From assembly GCF_003386865.1 (NCBI RefSeq), contig NZ_QTUA01000001.1, positions 2,790,001 to 2,854,000 on the forward strand: a stretch of DNA of 64,000 nt, read 5' to 3'. This document shows positions 1 to 8,816 of this stretch, in pieces; the first letter of the stretch is position 1; each line of letters starts with the position of its first letter. The stretch is from Calidifontibacter indicus (GTDB taxonomy: Bacteria > Actinomycetota > Actinomycetes > Actinomycetales > Dermatophilaceae). Both the position numbers and the translations under genes were made by a program. Below the pieces are notes generated by a model. It was given only the letters and a program-made list of their open reading frames with translations. It was not told the origin of the DNA and searched no databases.

Positions 1-272
1 CGTTGCCACCCCTGGTCGGCGGCCAGCACGAACATCACGCTGGGTGCCGGTCCGAGGCCGGCGAGCATGTTGGCGATGAATCGCTCGTGCCCGGGCACAT
101 CGACGAACGCCACCTGCTCCCCCGATGTCGTTGTCGTCCAGGCGAACCCGAGGTCGATCGTCAGACCACGCCGCTTCTCCTCGGCCAGCCGGTCGGGGTC
201 GGTGCCGGTGAGTGCGCGGACGAGGGTGCTCTTGCCGTGGTCGACGTGACCGGCGGTCGCGACGACGTGCAT
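1..272 (-). CDS. selB: Selenocysteine-specific elongation factor SelB, N-terminal part (cut by window edge)
   Basis: SelB is the GTPase that delivers selenocysteyl-tRNA to a UGA codon marked by a SECIS element. Only the first 90 codons are present. They show the G1 loop GHVDHGKST at residues 8-16, a G2 region [13 protein letters not shown] typical of SelB rather than EF-Tu, and G3 as DVPGHERF. The ATG start at 272 overlaps the selA stop by one base (TGATG), so the two genes are translationally coupled. The SECIS-binding winged-helix C-terminus lies outside the window. Identification is firm because the neighbours are selA, tRNA-Sec and selD. Confidence 0.95.
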   Translation of the reverse strand, partial: MHVVATAGHVDHGKSTLVRALTGTDPDRLAEEKRRGLTIDLGFAWTTTTSGEQVAFVDVPGHERFIANMLAGLGPAPSVMFVLAADQGWQ

Positions 273-1561
273 CAGACTTCCGCCAGCGCCGTCCGCAGGG
301 CCGCTGCCACGCGTTCGTCGTCACCGATCGGGACGCATCGCAGGTCGAGCAGGCCGGCGCCGTCGTGCACCCGGGTGAGCACTGCCGGATCCCCTGCACG
401 CAGCACCGGCGCCAGCCGCTCCGGCAGACGAATCGCCCACCCGGGCAACGGAACTCCGGGCGCTCCCCCACCGCCGACGCGTCCGTCGTGCGGCACGACG
501 TCGAGCCCGAACTCCACGGCGATCCGCTCGCAACGGGTTCTCAGCTCGTCGGCGTCGGCGTGCAGTGCCGCCGTGACCGGCGCGAGCGGACCGGTGAGGG
601 TCGCCTCGAGCGCAGCCAACGTCAGCTTGTCGACGCGCACCGCGCGGGCCAACGGGTGACGGGACAGTCGGTCGATCAGGTCGGCGCGGCCGAGCAGGAT
701 GCCCGCCTGCGGACCACCGAGCAGCTTGTCACCGCTGGCGATCACGAGGTCGGCGCCCTCGGTCAGCGCCGTGGTGGCGTCGGGCTCATCGGGCAGCAAC
801 GGGTCGGGGTGCAGCAACCCGCTCCCGAGGTCGTAGACGACGGGGAGTCCGCCCGCCAGCTCCCGCAACTGCGTCAGGTCGACACCACTGGTGAATCCCT
901 CGACCCGGAAGTTGCTCGGGTGGATCTTCAACAGGCACCCGGTGAGCGGACCGATCACGTCGGCGTAGTCGCGCGGGTGGGTGCGGTTGGTGGTGCCGAC
1001 CTCGCGCAGACGCGCCCCGGTCGACGCGATGAGGTCGGGCAATCGGAAGCCGGCACCGATCTCGATCAGCTCTCCGCGGCTCACCACCACCTCGCGCCCG
1101 GTCGCCAACGCGGTGGTGGCGAGCACGAGCGCGGCCGCCCCGTTGTTGACGACCAGCGCCGATTCGGCCGCCGGGCAGGCCGCCAGGAGCGCTTGTCGAG
1201 CGGCCACGCCACGCTTCGACCTGGTGCCGGTGGCGAGATCGAGTTCGACATCGACATAGCCGGCCGCGTCGTGCACCGCAGCCATCGCCGCAGTCGACAG
1301 CGGCGCCCGACCGAGGTTGGTGTGCACCACGACACCGGTCGCGTTGAGCACCGGCCGAAGTTGCGAACTGCGTTGTCGGGCCAGACGATCAGCTACTACG
1401 TCGACGACCTCCTCGGGCTCGAGCGCACCCGAGCGGGCGTCGTCGAGCACACCGTCGACGATGGCGCGCACCCGACGCTCACCGAGGCGCGTGCGGGCCT
1501 CGACCACCGGCGCCGACGCGAGCAGCACGTCGGTGCGCGGGATGCGACGTCTCGGATCCAT
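272..1561 (-). CDS. selA: L-seryl-tRNA(Sec) selenium transferase SelA
   Basis: SelA is the PLP enzyme that converts seryl-tRNA(Sec) to selenocysteyl-tRNA(Sec) using selenophosphate, in the cytoplasm. The 429-residue product is slightly shorter than E. coli SelA (about 463). It carries the [17 protein letters not shown] segment near residues 89-105 and the PLP-lysine motif [13 protein letters not shown] near residue 280. The ATG at 1561 is preceded by GGAGG at a good distance. It lies directly downstream of the tRNA-Sec gene and overlaps selB, so the minus strand reads selC-selA-selB. The order is consistent with one selenocysteine-decoding transcription unit. Confidence 0.97.
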   Translation of the reverse strand: MDPRRRIPRTDVLLASAPVVEARTRLGERRVRAIVDGVLDDARSGALEPEEVVDVVADRLARQRSSQLRPVLNATGVVVHTNLGRAPLSTAAMAAVHDAAGYVDVELDLATGTRSKRGVAARQALLAACPAAESALVVNNGAAALVLATTALATGREVVVSRGELIEIGAGFRLPDLIASTGARLREVGTTNRTHPRDYADVIGPLTGCLLKIHPSNFRVEGFTSGVDLTQLRELAGGLPVVYDLGSGLLHPDPLLPDEPDATTALTEGADLVIASGDKLLGGPQAGILLGRADLIDRLSRHPLARAVRVDKLTLAALEATLTGPLAPVTAALHADADELRTRCERIAVEFGLDVVPHDGRVGGGGAPGVPLPGWAIRLPERLAPVLRAGDPAVLTRVHDGAGLLDLRCVPIGDDERVAAALRTALAEV

Positions 1562-1616
1562 CCTGCGACCTCCGGCCCTCGAGTGACGATCTGCTTGGCG
1601 AAGCGAACGAACGACT

Positions 1617-1712
1617 TGGCGGAGGCGGACGGGAATCGAACCCGCCAGGCCGAGCTACTCGGCCTCACCGGTTTTGAAGACCGGGGGGCCCACCAGGAAC
1701 CCTGACGCCTCC
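1617..1712 (-). tRNA. selC: tRNA-Sec (anticodon UCA), selC
   Basis: A 96-nt gene on the minus strand, with CCA encoded at 1619-1617. The anticodon loop CTTCAAA carries anticodon TCA (complement at 1675-1677), closed by a CCGGT/ACCGG stem. The variable arm is very long, an 8-bp stem AGGCCGAG/CTCGGCCT closed by TAG, which is diagnostic of tRNA-Sec or tRNA-Ser-type tRNAs. The acceptor stem begins GGAGGCG and pairs with CGCCTCC. The T-loop TTCGATT is canonical. Long acceptor/T stack, long variable arm and UCA anticodon together identify tRNA-Sec. It sits between selD and selA. Confidence 0.97.
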
Positions 1713-1776
1713 GTGGCAGACCCTAGCCGCCCGACCTCCATCGCCGGTCCTCGCATCGTCTGCGTACGCTCGCAGA

Positions 1777-2766
1777 GTGACGACTACACCGACCGTCCGG
1801 CTGACCGACTACACCCACGGCGGGGGTTGCGCCTGCAAGATCCCGCCGGGCGAGCTGGAGGACGCCGTCCGCGGGCTCACCGGCCAGAGCGGCCCCGACA
1901 TCCTCGTCGGGCTCGACGCCGGCGACGATGCAGCGGCGGTGCGGATCGCCGACGACCTCGCGGTGCTCTCGACCGCCGACTTCTTCACCCCTGTGGTCGA
2001 CGACGCCTACGACTGGGGACGCATCGCGGCCGCCAACGCCCTCTCCGACGTCTACGCGATGGGCGGTCGCCCGGTCGTGGCGATCAACCTGGTCGGCTGG
2101 CCCCGCGATGTACTGCCGATGGAGCTCATGACCGAGGTGTTGCGTGGTGGTCTTGCGGTCGCCGGCGAGGCCGGTTGCCCGGTGCTCGGTGGTCACAGCG
2201 TCGACGACCCGGAGCCGAAGTACGGCATGGCCGTCACCGGCGTTGCCGACCCGAAACGGCTGTTGCGCAATGATTCCGCGACGGCAGACCTGCCGATCAC
2301 GCTGACCAAACCGCTCGGTGTCGGTCTGCTCAACAACCGGCACAAGCGCACCGGTGAGGTCTTCGCTCATGCGGTCGAGGTGATGACGATGCTGAACCGC
2401 GACGCGTCGGTCGCCGCCCTCGAAGCAGGCGCTCGGGCCGCCACCGATGTCACCGGCTTCGGCCTGCTGGGGCATCTGCACAAGATGCTGCGCGCCTCGG
2501 GTGTCGGCGCGATGATCGAGCGATCGGCGGTGCCCGCGGTCGACGGCGCGCTCGAGGCCCTGCGTGACGGTTTCGTCTCCGGCGGCACACGTCGCAATCT
2601 CGACTGGGTGCGACCGCACCTCACCGCCGAGACCGGTGTCACGCAGGACGACCTGCTGTTTCTCGCCGACGCCCAGACCTCGGGCGGCCTCCTGGTGGTG
2701 GGCGAGGTGCCCGGGTATCCGGTGATCGGTCACACGGTGGTCGGCGCGGGCATCACCGTCCGCTGA
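1777..2766 (+). CDS. selD: Selenide, water dikinase (selenophosphate synthase) SelD
   Basis: SelD makes selenophosphate, the selenium donor for SelA, from selenide and ATP. The 329-residue product has the N-terminal catalytic loop as GGGCACK at residues 15-21; the catalytic position is cysteine, so this SelD is not itself a selenoprotein. Further AIRS-family features are the LVGLDAGDDAAAV segment, DFFTPVVDDAYDWG, GGHSVDD and the ATDVTGFGLLGHLHKM block. The start is GTG at 1777; no strong ribosome-binding site is visible. It is divergent from the tRNA-Sec/selAB unit and convergent with the formate dehydrogenase operon (10-nt gap). Confidence 0.96.
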   Translation: MTTTPTVRLTDYTHGGGCACKIPPGELEDAVRGLTGQSGPDILVGLDAGDDAAAVRIADDLAVLSTADFFTPVVDDAYDWGRIAAANALSDVYAMGGRPVVAINLVGWPRDVLPMELMTEVLRGGLAVAGEAGCPVLGGHSVDDPEPKYGMAVTGVADPKRLLRNDSATADLPITLTKPLGVGLLNNRHKRTGEVFAHAVEVMTMLNRDASVAALEAGARAATDVTGFGLLGHLHKMLRASGVGAMIERSAVPAVDGALEALRDGFVSGGTRRNLDWVRPHLTAETGVTQDDLLFLADAQTSGGLLVVGEVPGYPVIGHTVVGAGITVR

Positions 2767-2776
2767 CGGAGTCCGG

Positions 2777-3862
2777 TCAGGCGGTGGTGATCGAGTCGCC
2801 GGTCTCCCCCGCGGCCCTGCGGGCGGCGAGTCGGCGCTTCTGCGGCTCGATGACGTACCGCGGGTCCTTCACCGATTCGATGCCGGCGTCGAACACCCCG
2901 AACCTGGTGCAGGCCGACGCCGCCAGCAGCGCGACGCCGGACGCGGCGGCCACCGGGCGCAGGCGTCCGCCGAAGAGCGCGGCTGCTCCCCCGACGGCCG
3001 CGAGCCGCTCGGCAGTGCGAAGCAGGCGACCGGCCGTGCCGTTGTGCAAGGTCTCGACGACGGTCGGGTCCATGCCGTGCTCCATGACCTTCGTCGCCAC
3101 GATGTCGCCGACGACGGCGATCGCGGCGAGGGCACGCACCGGGCCGGTCTCCCGGGTCGGGGTGGTGATCATCGCCAGGCCGCAGGCCGCCAGGGTCGCG
3201 GAGCTGACGAACACGAACGGCAGGTGTCGATGGGCGTCGTTCCAGGTCGGATTCGCGGTGTCGGACAACAGAACTGCCGTGTACGACGCGAGCGGCGGGG
3301 AGAAGACGGCGGCCTCGAGCCCGGCCCAGGGTTCGACGGCGCGCAGCACCGGACGCAGCGGTCCGAGCGGCAGGCGGTCGCCGCTGAGCCGGTCGACCTC
3401 GGCGGCCCCGGCGACACCCGCACCGACGCTGTAGCCGGTGAGGATCCACGAGCCCATGCTCATCGGCGAGCTCACCTTGAAGGTGCGCAGCATGTTGTAG
3501 AAACGCTCCGGGCGGCCCAGATCGCGCACCAGCGCCGCGCCGCCGAGACCGATCGCGACGAGTCCGCCGAGGCGGGCGTTGCGGCGCAGCGCGTCGAGCC
3601 CGGTCAGTTGCGCACCGAGTGCGATCAGGCCCGACCCGCCGGCCACCCCACCGAGGAACAGGTAGGCCGGCACCTCGTGCTTCCACGGCGGTGCCTTGAC
3701 GACGGCACGCCCGTAGTAGGAGGTGAATTCGACGTCGGGCACCATCGACATCTCGCGGGCGCCGTCGCCGCCGTCCCGCCAGCCGCGGCGTTCCCGTTTG
3801 CCGTCCCGCCGGCGCCGACGTCGAGTCGGTTGGGGCGGACGCAGTTCGTCGAAGTCGCTCAA
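2777..3862 (-). CDS. NrfD-family membrane subunit of formate dehydrogenase
   Basis: Polytopic membrane protein (361 aa) of the NrfD/PsrC family, expected to anchor the formate dehydrogenase and pass electrons to quinone. The N-terminus is an Arg-rich hydrophilic tail of about 45 residues. Then comes the conserved SYYGR entry segment, PAYLFLGGVAGGSG, and several hydrophobic helices, with the DLGRPERFYNMLRTFKVSSPMSMG loop typical of the family between early helices. The predicted TTG start overlaps the fdhB stop (TTGA); an internal ATG near residue 38 is possible. This family has no haem-b ligand pattern like E. coli FdnI. It is last in the fdhA-fdhB-nrfD operon. Confidence 0.9.
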   Translation of the reverse strand: MSDFDELRPPQPTRRRRRRDGKRERRGWRDGGDGAREMSMVPDVEFTSYYGRAVVKAPPWKHEVPAYLFLGGVAGGSGLIALGAQLTGLDALRRNARLGGLVAIGLGGAALVRDLGRPERFYNMLRTFKVSSPMSMGSWILTGYSVGAGVAGAAEVDRLSGDRLPLGPLRPVLRAVEPWAGLEAAVFSPPLASYTAVLLSDTANPTWNDAHRHLPFVFVSSATLAACGLAMITTPTRETGPVRALAAIAVVGDIVATKVMEHGMDPTVVETLHNGTAGRLLRTAERLAAVGGAAALFGGRLRPVAAASGVALLAASACTRFGVFDAGIESVKDPRYVIEPQKRRLAARRAAGETGDSITTA

Positions 3863-4851
3863 CGCAGACCGATTCCCTTCACGAACACCAGCGCCGACGC
3901 CGCGACCATGCCGATGGCCGCCGCGGTGGCGCGGCGGTACATCGCGTTGAGGTCGGCCGTCGGCACCCGCGGGTCGGGCGGCAGGCCGTAGACCTCGGGT
4001 TCGTCGAGCAACAGGAACACCGAGCCGGTGCCACCGACACCGTCGTGCTCATTCGCGCCGTACAACCGCGCCTCGGTGCGTCCTTGCGCGTGCAGTTCGG
4101 CCACCCGCTCCCGCGCGATGCGCACCATCTCGTCGTGGTCGCCGAACTTGATCGACGTGGTCGGGCAGGTCTTCGCGCAGGCCGGGGTCTGGTCGTCGAG
4201 CAACCGGTCGTAACACAGGGTGCACTTCTGTGCGACACCGTGATTGGGGTTGCGTTCGGCACGGTCGGCGGGCGCCGACACGATGCCGTCGGAGCGTCGC
4301 TCGATCACTCCGAACGGGCAGCCGGCCACGCATGTGCCGCATCCGTTGCAGACGTCGGCCTGCACCACGACGGTGGAGAACTCGGTGCGGAACAACGCGC
4401 CGGTCGGACAGACGTCGAGGCAGCCGGCGTGGGTGCAGTGCTTGCAGACGTCCGACGCCATGAGCCACCGGAAGTCGGGGGTGTCGCCGGGAATCGGCGA
4501 GGGATCGGGCACAGAGAGATCGGGCGCCTGCTCGACCGCGCGCACCGTCGGCATCCCGAGCGACACCAATTTGCGCCCCGATGCACGGGCCTGCGCGATC
4601 TCGGTCGCCCCCTGCTCGACGAACGCGACGTGCCGCCAGGTGTCGGCGCCCAACTGGCCCGAGTTGTCGTAGGACGACCCGAGCAGCGTGAGGTCGCCGT
4701 CGGCCGGGTTGTGGTTCCACTCCTTGCAGGCCACCTCGCAGGCCTTGCACCCGATGCAGATCGAGGTGTCGGTGAAGAAACCCTTGCGCGCTTCGTGCTT
4801 GTCCCAGCGGGCGTCGACCGCCGGGTCGGTCGGTCCGGAGAACTGCCCCAT
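3859..4851 (-). CDS. fdhB: Formate dehydrogenase iron-sulfur subunit (four 4Fe-4S clusters)
   Basis: Electron-transfer subunit of the formate dehydrogenase. Cysteine groups for four 4Fe-4S clusters are readable: CIGCKACEVACKEW near residue 33, CKHCTHAGCLDVCPTGAL near 136, CNGCGTCVAGCPFGV near 169, and a CTLC...CAKTCPT group near 210. It ends in one hydrophobic segment (AAAIGMVAASALVFV), matching the C-terminal membrane anchor of FdnH-type subunits. The ATG at 4851 is chosen because AAGGAGG lies about five bases upstream; a GTG three bases earlier would leave no room for the ribosome-binding site. The start overlaps the fdhA stop by one base and the stop overlaps the nrfD start. Confidence 0.94.
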   Translation of the reverse strand: MGQFSGPTDPAVDARWDKHEARKGFFTDTSICIGCKACEVACKEWNHNPADGDLTLLGSSYDNSGQLGADTWRHVAFVEQGATEIAQARASGRKLVSLGMPTVRAVEQAPDLSVPDPSPIPGDTPDFRWLMASDVCKHCTHAGCLDVCPTGALFRTEFSTVVVQADVCNGCGTCVAGCPFGVIERRSDGIVSAPADRAERNPNHGVAQKCTLCYDRLLDDQTPACAKTCPTTSIKFGDHDEMVRIARERVAELHAQGRTEARLYGANEHDGVGGTGSVFLLLDEPEVYGLPPDPRVPTADLNAMYRRATAAAIGMVAASALVFVKGIGLR

Positions 4852-7800
4852 CACCCCTCCTTGCGCGAATCGTCTTGGTCAGCAGGCGGATACACGGTCT
4901 CACGGGACGGGTCGCTGATCCGGTGCCGAGCGTCCTCCGGCGCGCTGCCGGCGCGCTCCTGGTAGCTGCGCACCAACGCCGCCGCCTCCTCCCCGCGCGG
5001 ACGGCGTCCCGGGCGGATGTCGGCGAGCCCGGCCTTCGACCCCTGGATGAGCACATTCGGGTCGAGTGAGATGCCGACCAGGTCGTTCGCGGCGTCGCCG
5101 GTGACCAGCGCGTTCGACCCGACGCCCCAGTGATAGGGCAGTCCGATCTGGTGGACGGTGCGCCCACCGACCTGCAGCGGCGTGATCCGGTCGGTGACGA
5201 GCACCTTCGCCTCGATCACGGCGCGCGCCGACACGATCGTGGCCCAGCCGTAGGGCTCGAGCCCGCGCTCGGCGGCCAGCAGCGGCGACACCTCGCAGAA
5301 CATCTCCGGTTGGAGCTCGGAGAGGAACGGCAGGAAGCGGCTCATGCCGCCTGCGGTGTGGTGCTCGGTGAGCCGGTAGGTGGTGAACACGTACGGATAC
5401 ACCTCGGCGGCGTTCGCACCGACGGCGGCGAGGTTGTCGACGTCGTCGAGCACCACCCGCGACGGGCTCTGCTGTTGCGGGTAGAGCGCGTTGGGCACCG
5501 GCGACTCCGGCGGCTCGTAGTGGGTGGGCAGCGGGCCGTCGACCAGACCACTCGGCGCGAACAACCAGCCCTTGCCGTCGGTCTGCATGACGAACGGGTC
5601 GTCACCGGAAAGTCCCTGTGGCCCACCGGTTCCCGGTTCCGGGCGCGCGTCGGGCGGGAGGTCTTCGGGGAAGTCGGGGATGTCGTCGCCGACCCACTTG
5701 CCCTGCTCGGCATCCCACCAAACGTACTTCTTGCGCTCGCTCCACGGTTTGCCGTCGGGGTCGGCCGAGGCGCGGTTGTAGAGCACGCGCCGGTTGGCCG
5801 GCCAGGCCCAGCCCCACTGGTTCTGAGCCGGGCCGTCGCCGCCGTGCGGCACCCGGTCGGCGGCGTGGTTGACGCCGTCGGCGTAGACCCCGGCGTAGAT
5901 CCAGCAGCCCGAGATGGTGGAGCCGTCGGCGCGCAGTTGGGTGTAGGACGAGATCGGTTTGCCTGCGTCGTCGCCGGTGAGGTGGCGACCGTTGATCTCG
6001 GCCAGCACCGACTCCGGGTCGGTCTCGCCGTGCGCGTCCTTCGGGTAGTCCCAGGTGAGGTCGAGCAGCGGACGGTCGCGCTCGTCGGTGGAGTCGGCCA
6101 GCAGCGCGCGGATGCGCACCCCAAGTTCGTGGAAGAACTCCAACTCGCTCTGCGCCTGACCCGGCGGCTGCACGGCCTGGTGACGCCACTGCAGCATCCG
6201 TTGGGTCTGGGTGAACGACCCCGCCTTCTCCACGTGGGTGGCCGCCGGCAGGAAGAAGACCTCGGTGCCGATGTCGTCCGGCCTGATCTCCCCGGAGACG
6301 ACCTCCGGGCCGTCCTTCCACCAGGTGGCCGACTCGATCAGTTGCAGGTCACGCACCACCAACCACTTGAGGTGGTTCATCGCGGTGCGCTGCATGCGGC
6401 CGTTGGCCGACCCGACCGCGGGGTTCTGCCCCAGCAGGAAGTAGCCATCCACCCGGTCGGCCAGCATGTTCTGCACGGTCTGGTAGGTGCCGGCTGGTTC
6501 GTCGAGCCGGGGCAGGTAGCCGTACGCGAAGTCGTTGTCGGCGGTCGCCGCATCGCCCCACCACGCCTTCAGCAGACTCACCAGGTAGTCGTCGGCGTTC
6601 GCCCAGAAACCCTTCTCCTGCTTGGTGTGGACGGTGCGCAGGTAGTCGCCGAGGGTGTCCTGGAAGCCCGCCTTCGGCATCGGCAGGTAGCCGGGCAACA
6701 GGTTGAACAGGGTCGGGATGTCGGTCGATCCCTGGATGCTGGCGTGCCCGCGCAGCGCCATGATGCCGCCCCCGGGCCGACCGATGTTGCCAAGCAGCAG
6801 TTGCAGGATCGAGGCGCAGCGGATGAACTGCGCACCGAGAGTGTGCTGGGTCCAGCCGGTGGCGTAGGCGAAGCAGGTGGTGCGCTCGCGCCCGGAGTTG
6901 GCCGTGATCGACTCGGCCAGGTAGGCGAAGTCGTCGGGCTCGATGCCGCTGACCTGCGCGACCATCTCCGGGGTGTACCGCGCGAAGTGCCGCTTGAGAA
7001 TCTGGAACACGCATCGTGGGTGCTGCAAGGAGTCGTCGCGCACCGGCTCGTGGGTGCCGCTCGCCGCGCCGCCCGACCCGAGTTGGTCTCCGGCCGCCTG
7101 GTCGGACGCGTGGGCACCGTGCATCACCCGGCGTCCGGGGTCGTCGGGCTCACCCTGCTCGTACGCCCAGGTCGTCGGGTCGTACTTGCCGCTGTCGGGA
7201 TCGAACCCGGAGAACAGTCCGCCGAGGTCCTCGGTGTCGCGGAAGTCCTCGTTCACGACGGTCGCGGCGTTGGTGTAGGCGACGACGTAGTCGTGGAACC
7301 AGAGGTCGTTGCTGAGCACGTAGTTGATCAGGCCGCCGAGCAGGGCGACGTCGGATCCGGCTCGGATCGGGATGTGTCGGTCGGCCACCGCGCCGGTGCG
7401 GGTGAAGCGCGGGTCGACATGGATGACCCGGGCTCCGCGCGCCTTCGCCTCGGCAACCCACTGGAACCCCACCGGGTGTGCTTCGGCCATGTTGCCGCCC
7501 TGCAACACGATGCAATCGGCGTTGGCCATGTCCTGCAGCGATTGGGTGGCGCCGCCGCGCCCGAACGAGGCCCCCAGACCGGGAACCGTGGCGGAGTGTC
7601 AAATACGGGCTTGGTTCTCGATCTGGATCGCACCGGCGGCGGTGAACAACTTCTTGATGAGGTAGTTCTCCTCGTTGTCCAGCGTGGCGCCACCGAGCGA
7701 GGCGATGCCCATCGTGCGGCGCAGCGGACGGCCGTGCTCGTCGGTGTCCTGCCAGCCGCGGCGCCGCGCTTCGACGAACCGTTGGGCGATCATGTCGACG

Positions 7801-8165
7801 GCTTCGTCGCGGTCGAGCGTCGTCCAGTCGGTCGCGTGCGGCGCGCGATACAGCACCTGCGTGACCCGACCCGGCGAGTTGACCAGCTGCTCGCTCGCAG
7901 AACCCTTGGGGCACAAGCGTCCCCGTGAGATCGGCGAGTCGGGGTCGCCCTCGATCTGGACGACGCGTTCGTCCTTGACGTAGACCTTCTGACCGCACCC
8001 CACGGCGCAGTACGGGCACACGCTCTGCACGACACGGTCGGAGGTGGCAGTGCGCGGCTGGAGCGCGCGGGTCTTCGCGGAAGTGGCTGCGGGTCCACGG
8101 CCGAAGGTGTCCCCGGTGCGCAGTTGCCGCACCACGGGCCACTCCAGCGGACTCCAGGCTGCCAT
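4851..8165 (-). CDS. fdhA: Selenocysteine-containing formate dehydrogenase, catalytic subunit (TGA at 7601-7599 = Sec189)
   Basis: Molybdopterin (bis-MGD) formate dehydrogenase of 1104 residues, oxidising formate to CO2. Cysteines 50, 53, 57 and 85 (CPYCAVGC...RLCPKG) bind the N-terminal 4Fe-4S cluster. The frame contains an in-frame TGA at 7601-7599 in the context QARI-U-HSATVPGLGASFGRG, matching the active-site Sec of E. coli FdnG (QARV-U-H). After it come GGNMAEAHPVGFQW and typical MGD-binding blocks. A SECIS hairpin follows immediately. The start is ATG 8165; upstream in-frame codons run into the divergent GNAT gene. No twin-arginine signal is seen, unlike E. coli FdnG. Conventional ORF calling reports two genes, 8243-7599 and 7529-4851. 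Confidence 0.95.
7569..7601 (-). promoter_or_regulatory. Bacterial SECIS element just downstream of the Sec UGA codon of fdhA
   Basis: Counting the U of the UGA codon as base 1, bases 15-21 (GGTTCCC) pair with bases 27-33 (GGGGGCC), two pairs being G-U wobbles, and enclose the pentaloop GGTCT at bases 22-26 (plus-strand 7580-7576). E. coli fdhF/fdnG SECIS elements have a GGUCU-type loop at this same distance and a functional U at base 17, which is also present here. The element lies within the coding sequence and would recruit SelB. The call is pattern-based; folding was done by eye. Confidence 0.88.
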
Positions 8166-8230
8166 GGTGCCCAACCTAGCGCGGACGGGCGCTGCATGCC
8201 CAGCAAGCCCCGGCTGCCAGAATCTGCCGG

Positions 8231-8791
8231 GTGAGTGATGCAAGCGTGCGGACCGCCCGACCCGAAGACCTCCCCGCGATCGGTGCGGTGCAGGCGCAGG
8301 TCTGGCGGGACGCGTTCGGCGAGCTGGTCGAGCCGCAGACTCTCGCGGAGTTCACCCCTGCGGCGTTCGAAGCGGCCTGGCGCGAGTCGCTGCAGACACC
8401 GCCGTCGCCCGTGCACCGGCTCCTGGTGGCCACCGAACTCGACGAGGTCGTCGGGTTCGTCGCGCTCGGCCCGACCGACCGACCGACCGGCGGCGAGATC
8501 CTCTCCGGTGGAGTACACCCGGACCGCCGCGGTCGCGGCCACGGGTCGCGTCTGCTGAACGCTGCGATCGACACCCTCGCCGCCAACGACGTCCACCACG
8601 TGCGCGTGCGCATCGTCGAAAGCGACACCCCGTTGGTGCGCTTCCTGGCCGTCGCCGGGTTCGCGGCCACCGGCGGCTACGCCGACCGGGTCGTCACCTC
8701 CACCGGCGGCACGGTGCGGGAGATCGAGTTGCACACCGACTCCAGCGCGTCCGCCGAGCAGGAAGACCACGACCACAACCACCACCACTGA
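8231..8791 (+). CDS. GNAT-family N-acetyltransferase with His/Asp-rich C-terminal tail
   Basis: The 186-residue product has the GNAT fold signature: an N-terminal VRTARPEDLPAIGAVQ segment, then a strand-turn ending in GGVHPDRRGRGHGSRLLNAAI near residues 95-115, which is the acetyl-CoA-binding motif (R/Q-x-x-G-x-G/A). The substrate is not predictable. The last residues are EQEDHDHNHHH, an unusual acidic/histidine tail that could bind divalent metal; this is inference. The GTG start at 8231 is 65 bases from the divergent fdhA start. Confidence 0.85.
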   Translation: MSDASVRTARPEDLPAIGAVQAQVWRDAFGELVEPQTLAEFTPAAFEAAWRESLQTPPSPVHRLLVATELDEVVGFVALGPTDRPTGGEILSGGVHPDRRGRGHGSRLLNAAIDTLAANDVHHVRVRIVESDTPLVRFLAVAGFAATGGYADRVVTSTGGTVREIELHTDSSASAEQEDHDHNHHH

Positions 8792-8816
8792 TCACGACCC
8801 CTGGTCGACCACTGCC

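Noticed and set aside
1777-1840. SelD as a selenoprotein
   Set aside because: The catalytic position in GGGCACK is encoded as cysteine; no in-frame TGA is present.
5130-7928. Very long plus-strand open frame opposite fdhA
   Set aside because: GC-rich antisense shadow without recognisable domains; low-complexity Val/Gly/Arg composition and conserved fdhA on the other strand.
7599-8243. Separate short gene upstream of a shorter formate dehydrogenase gene at 4851-7529
   Set aside because: The two frames are the same frame joined by a TGA in the active-site selenocysteine position, with a SECIS hairpin; they are one gene starting at 8165.
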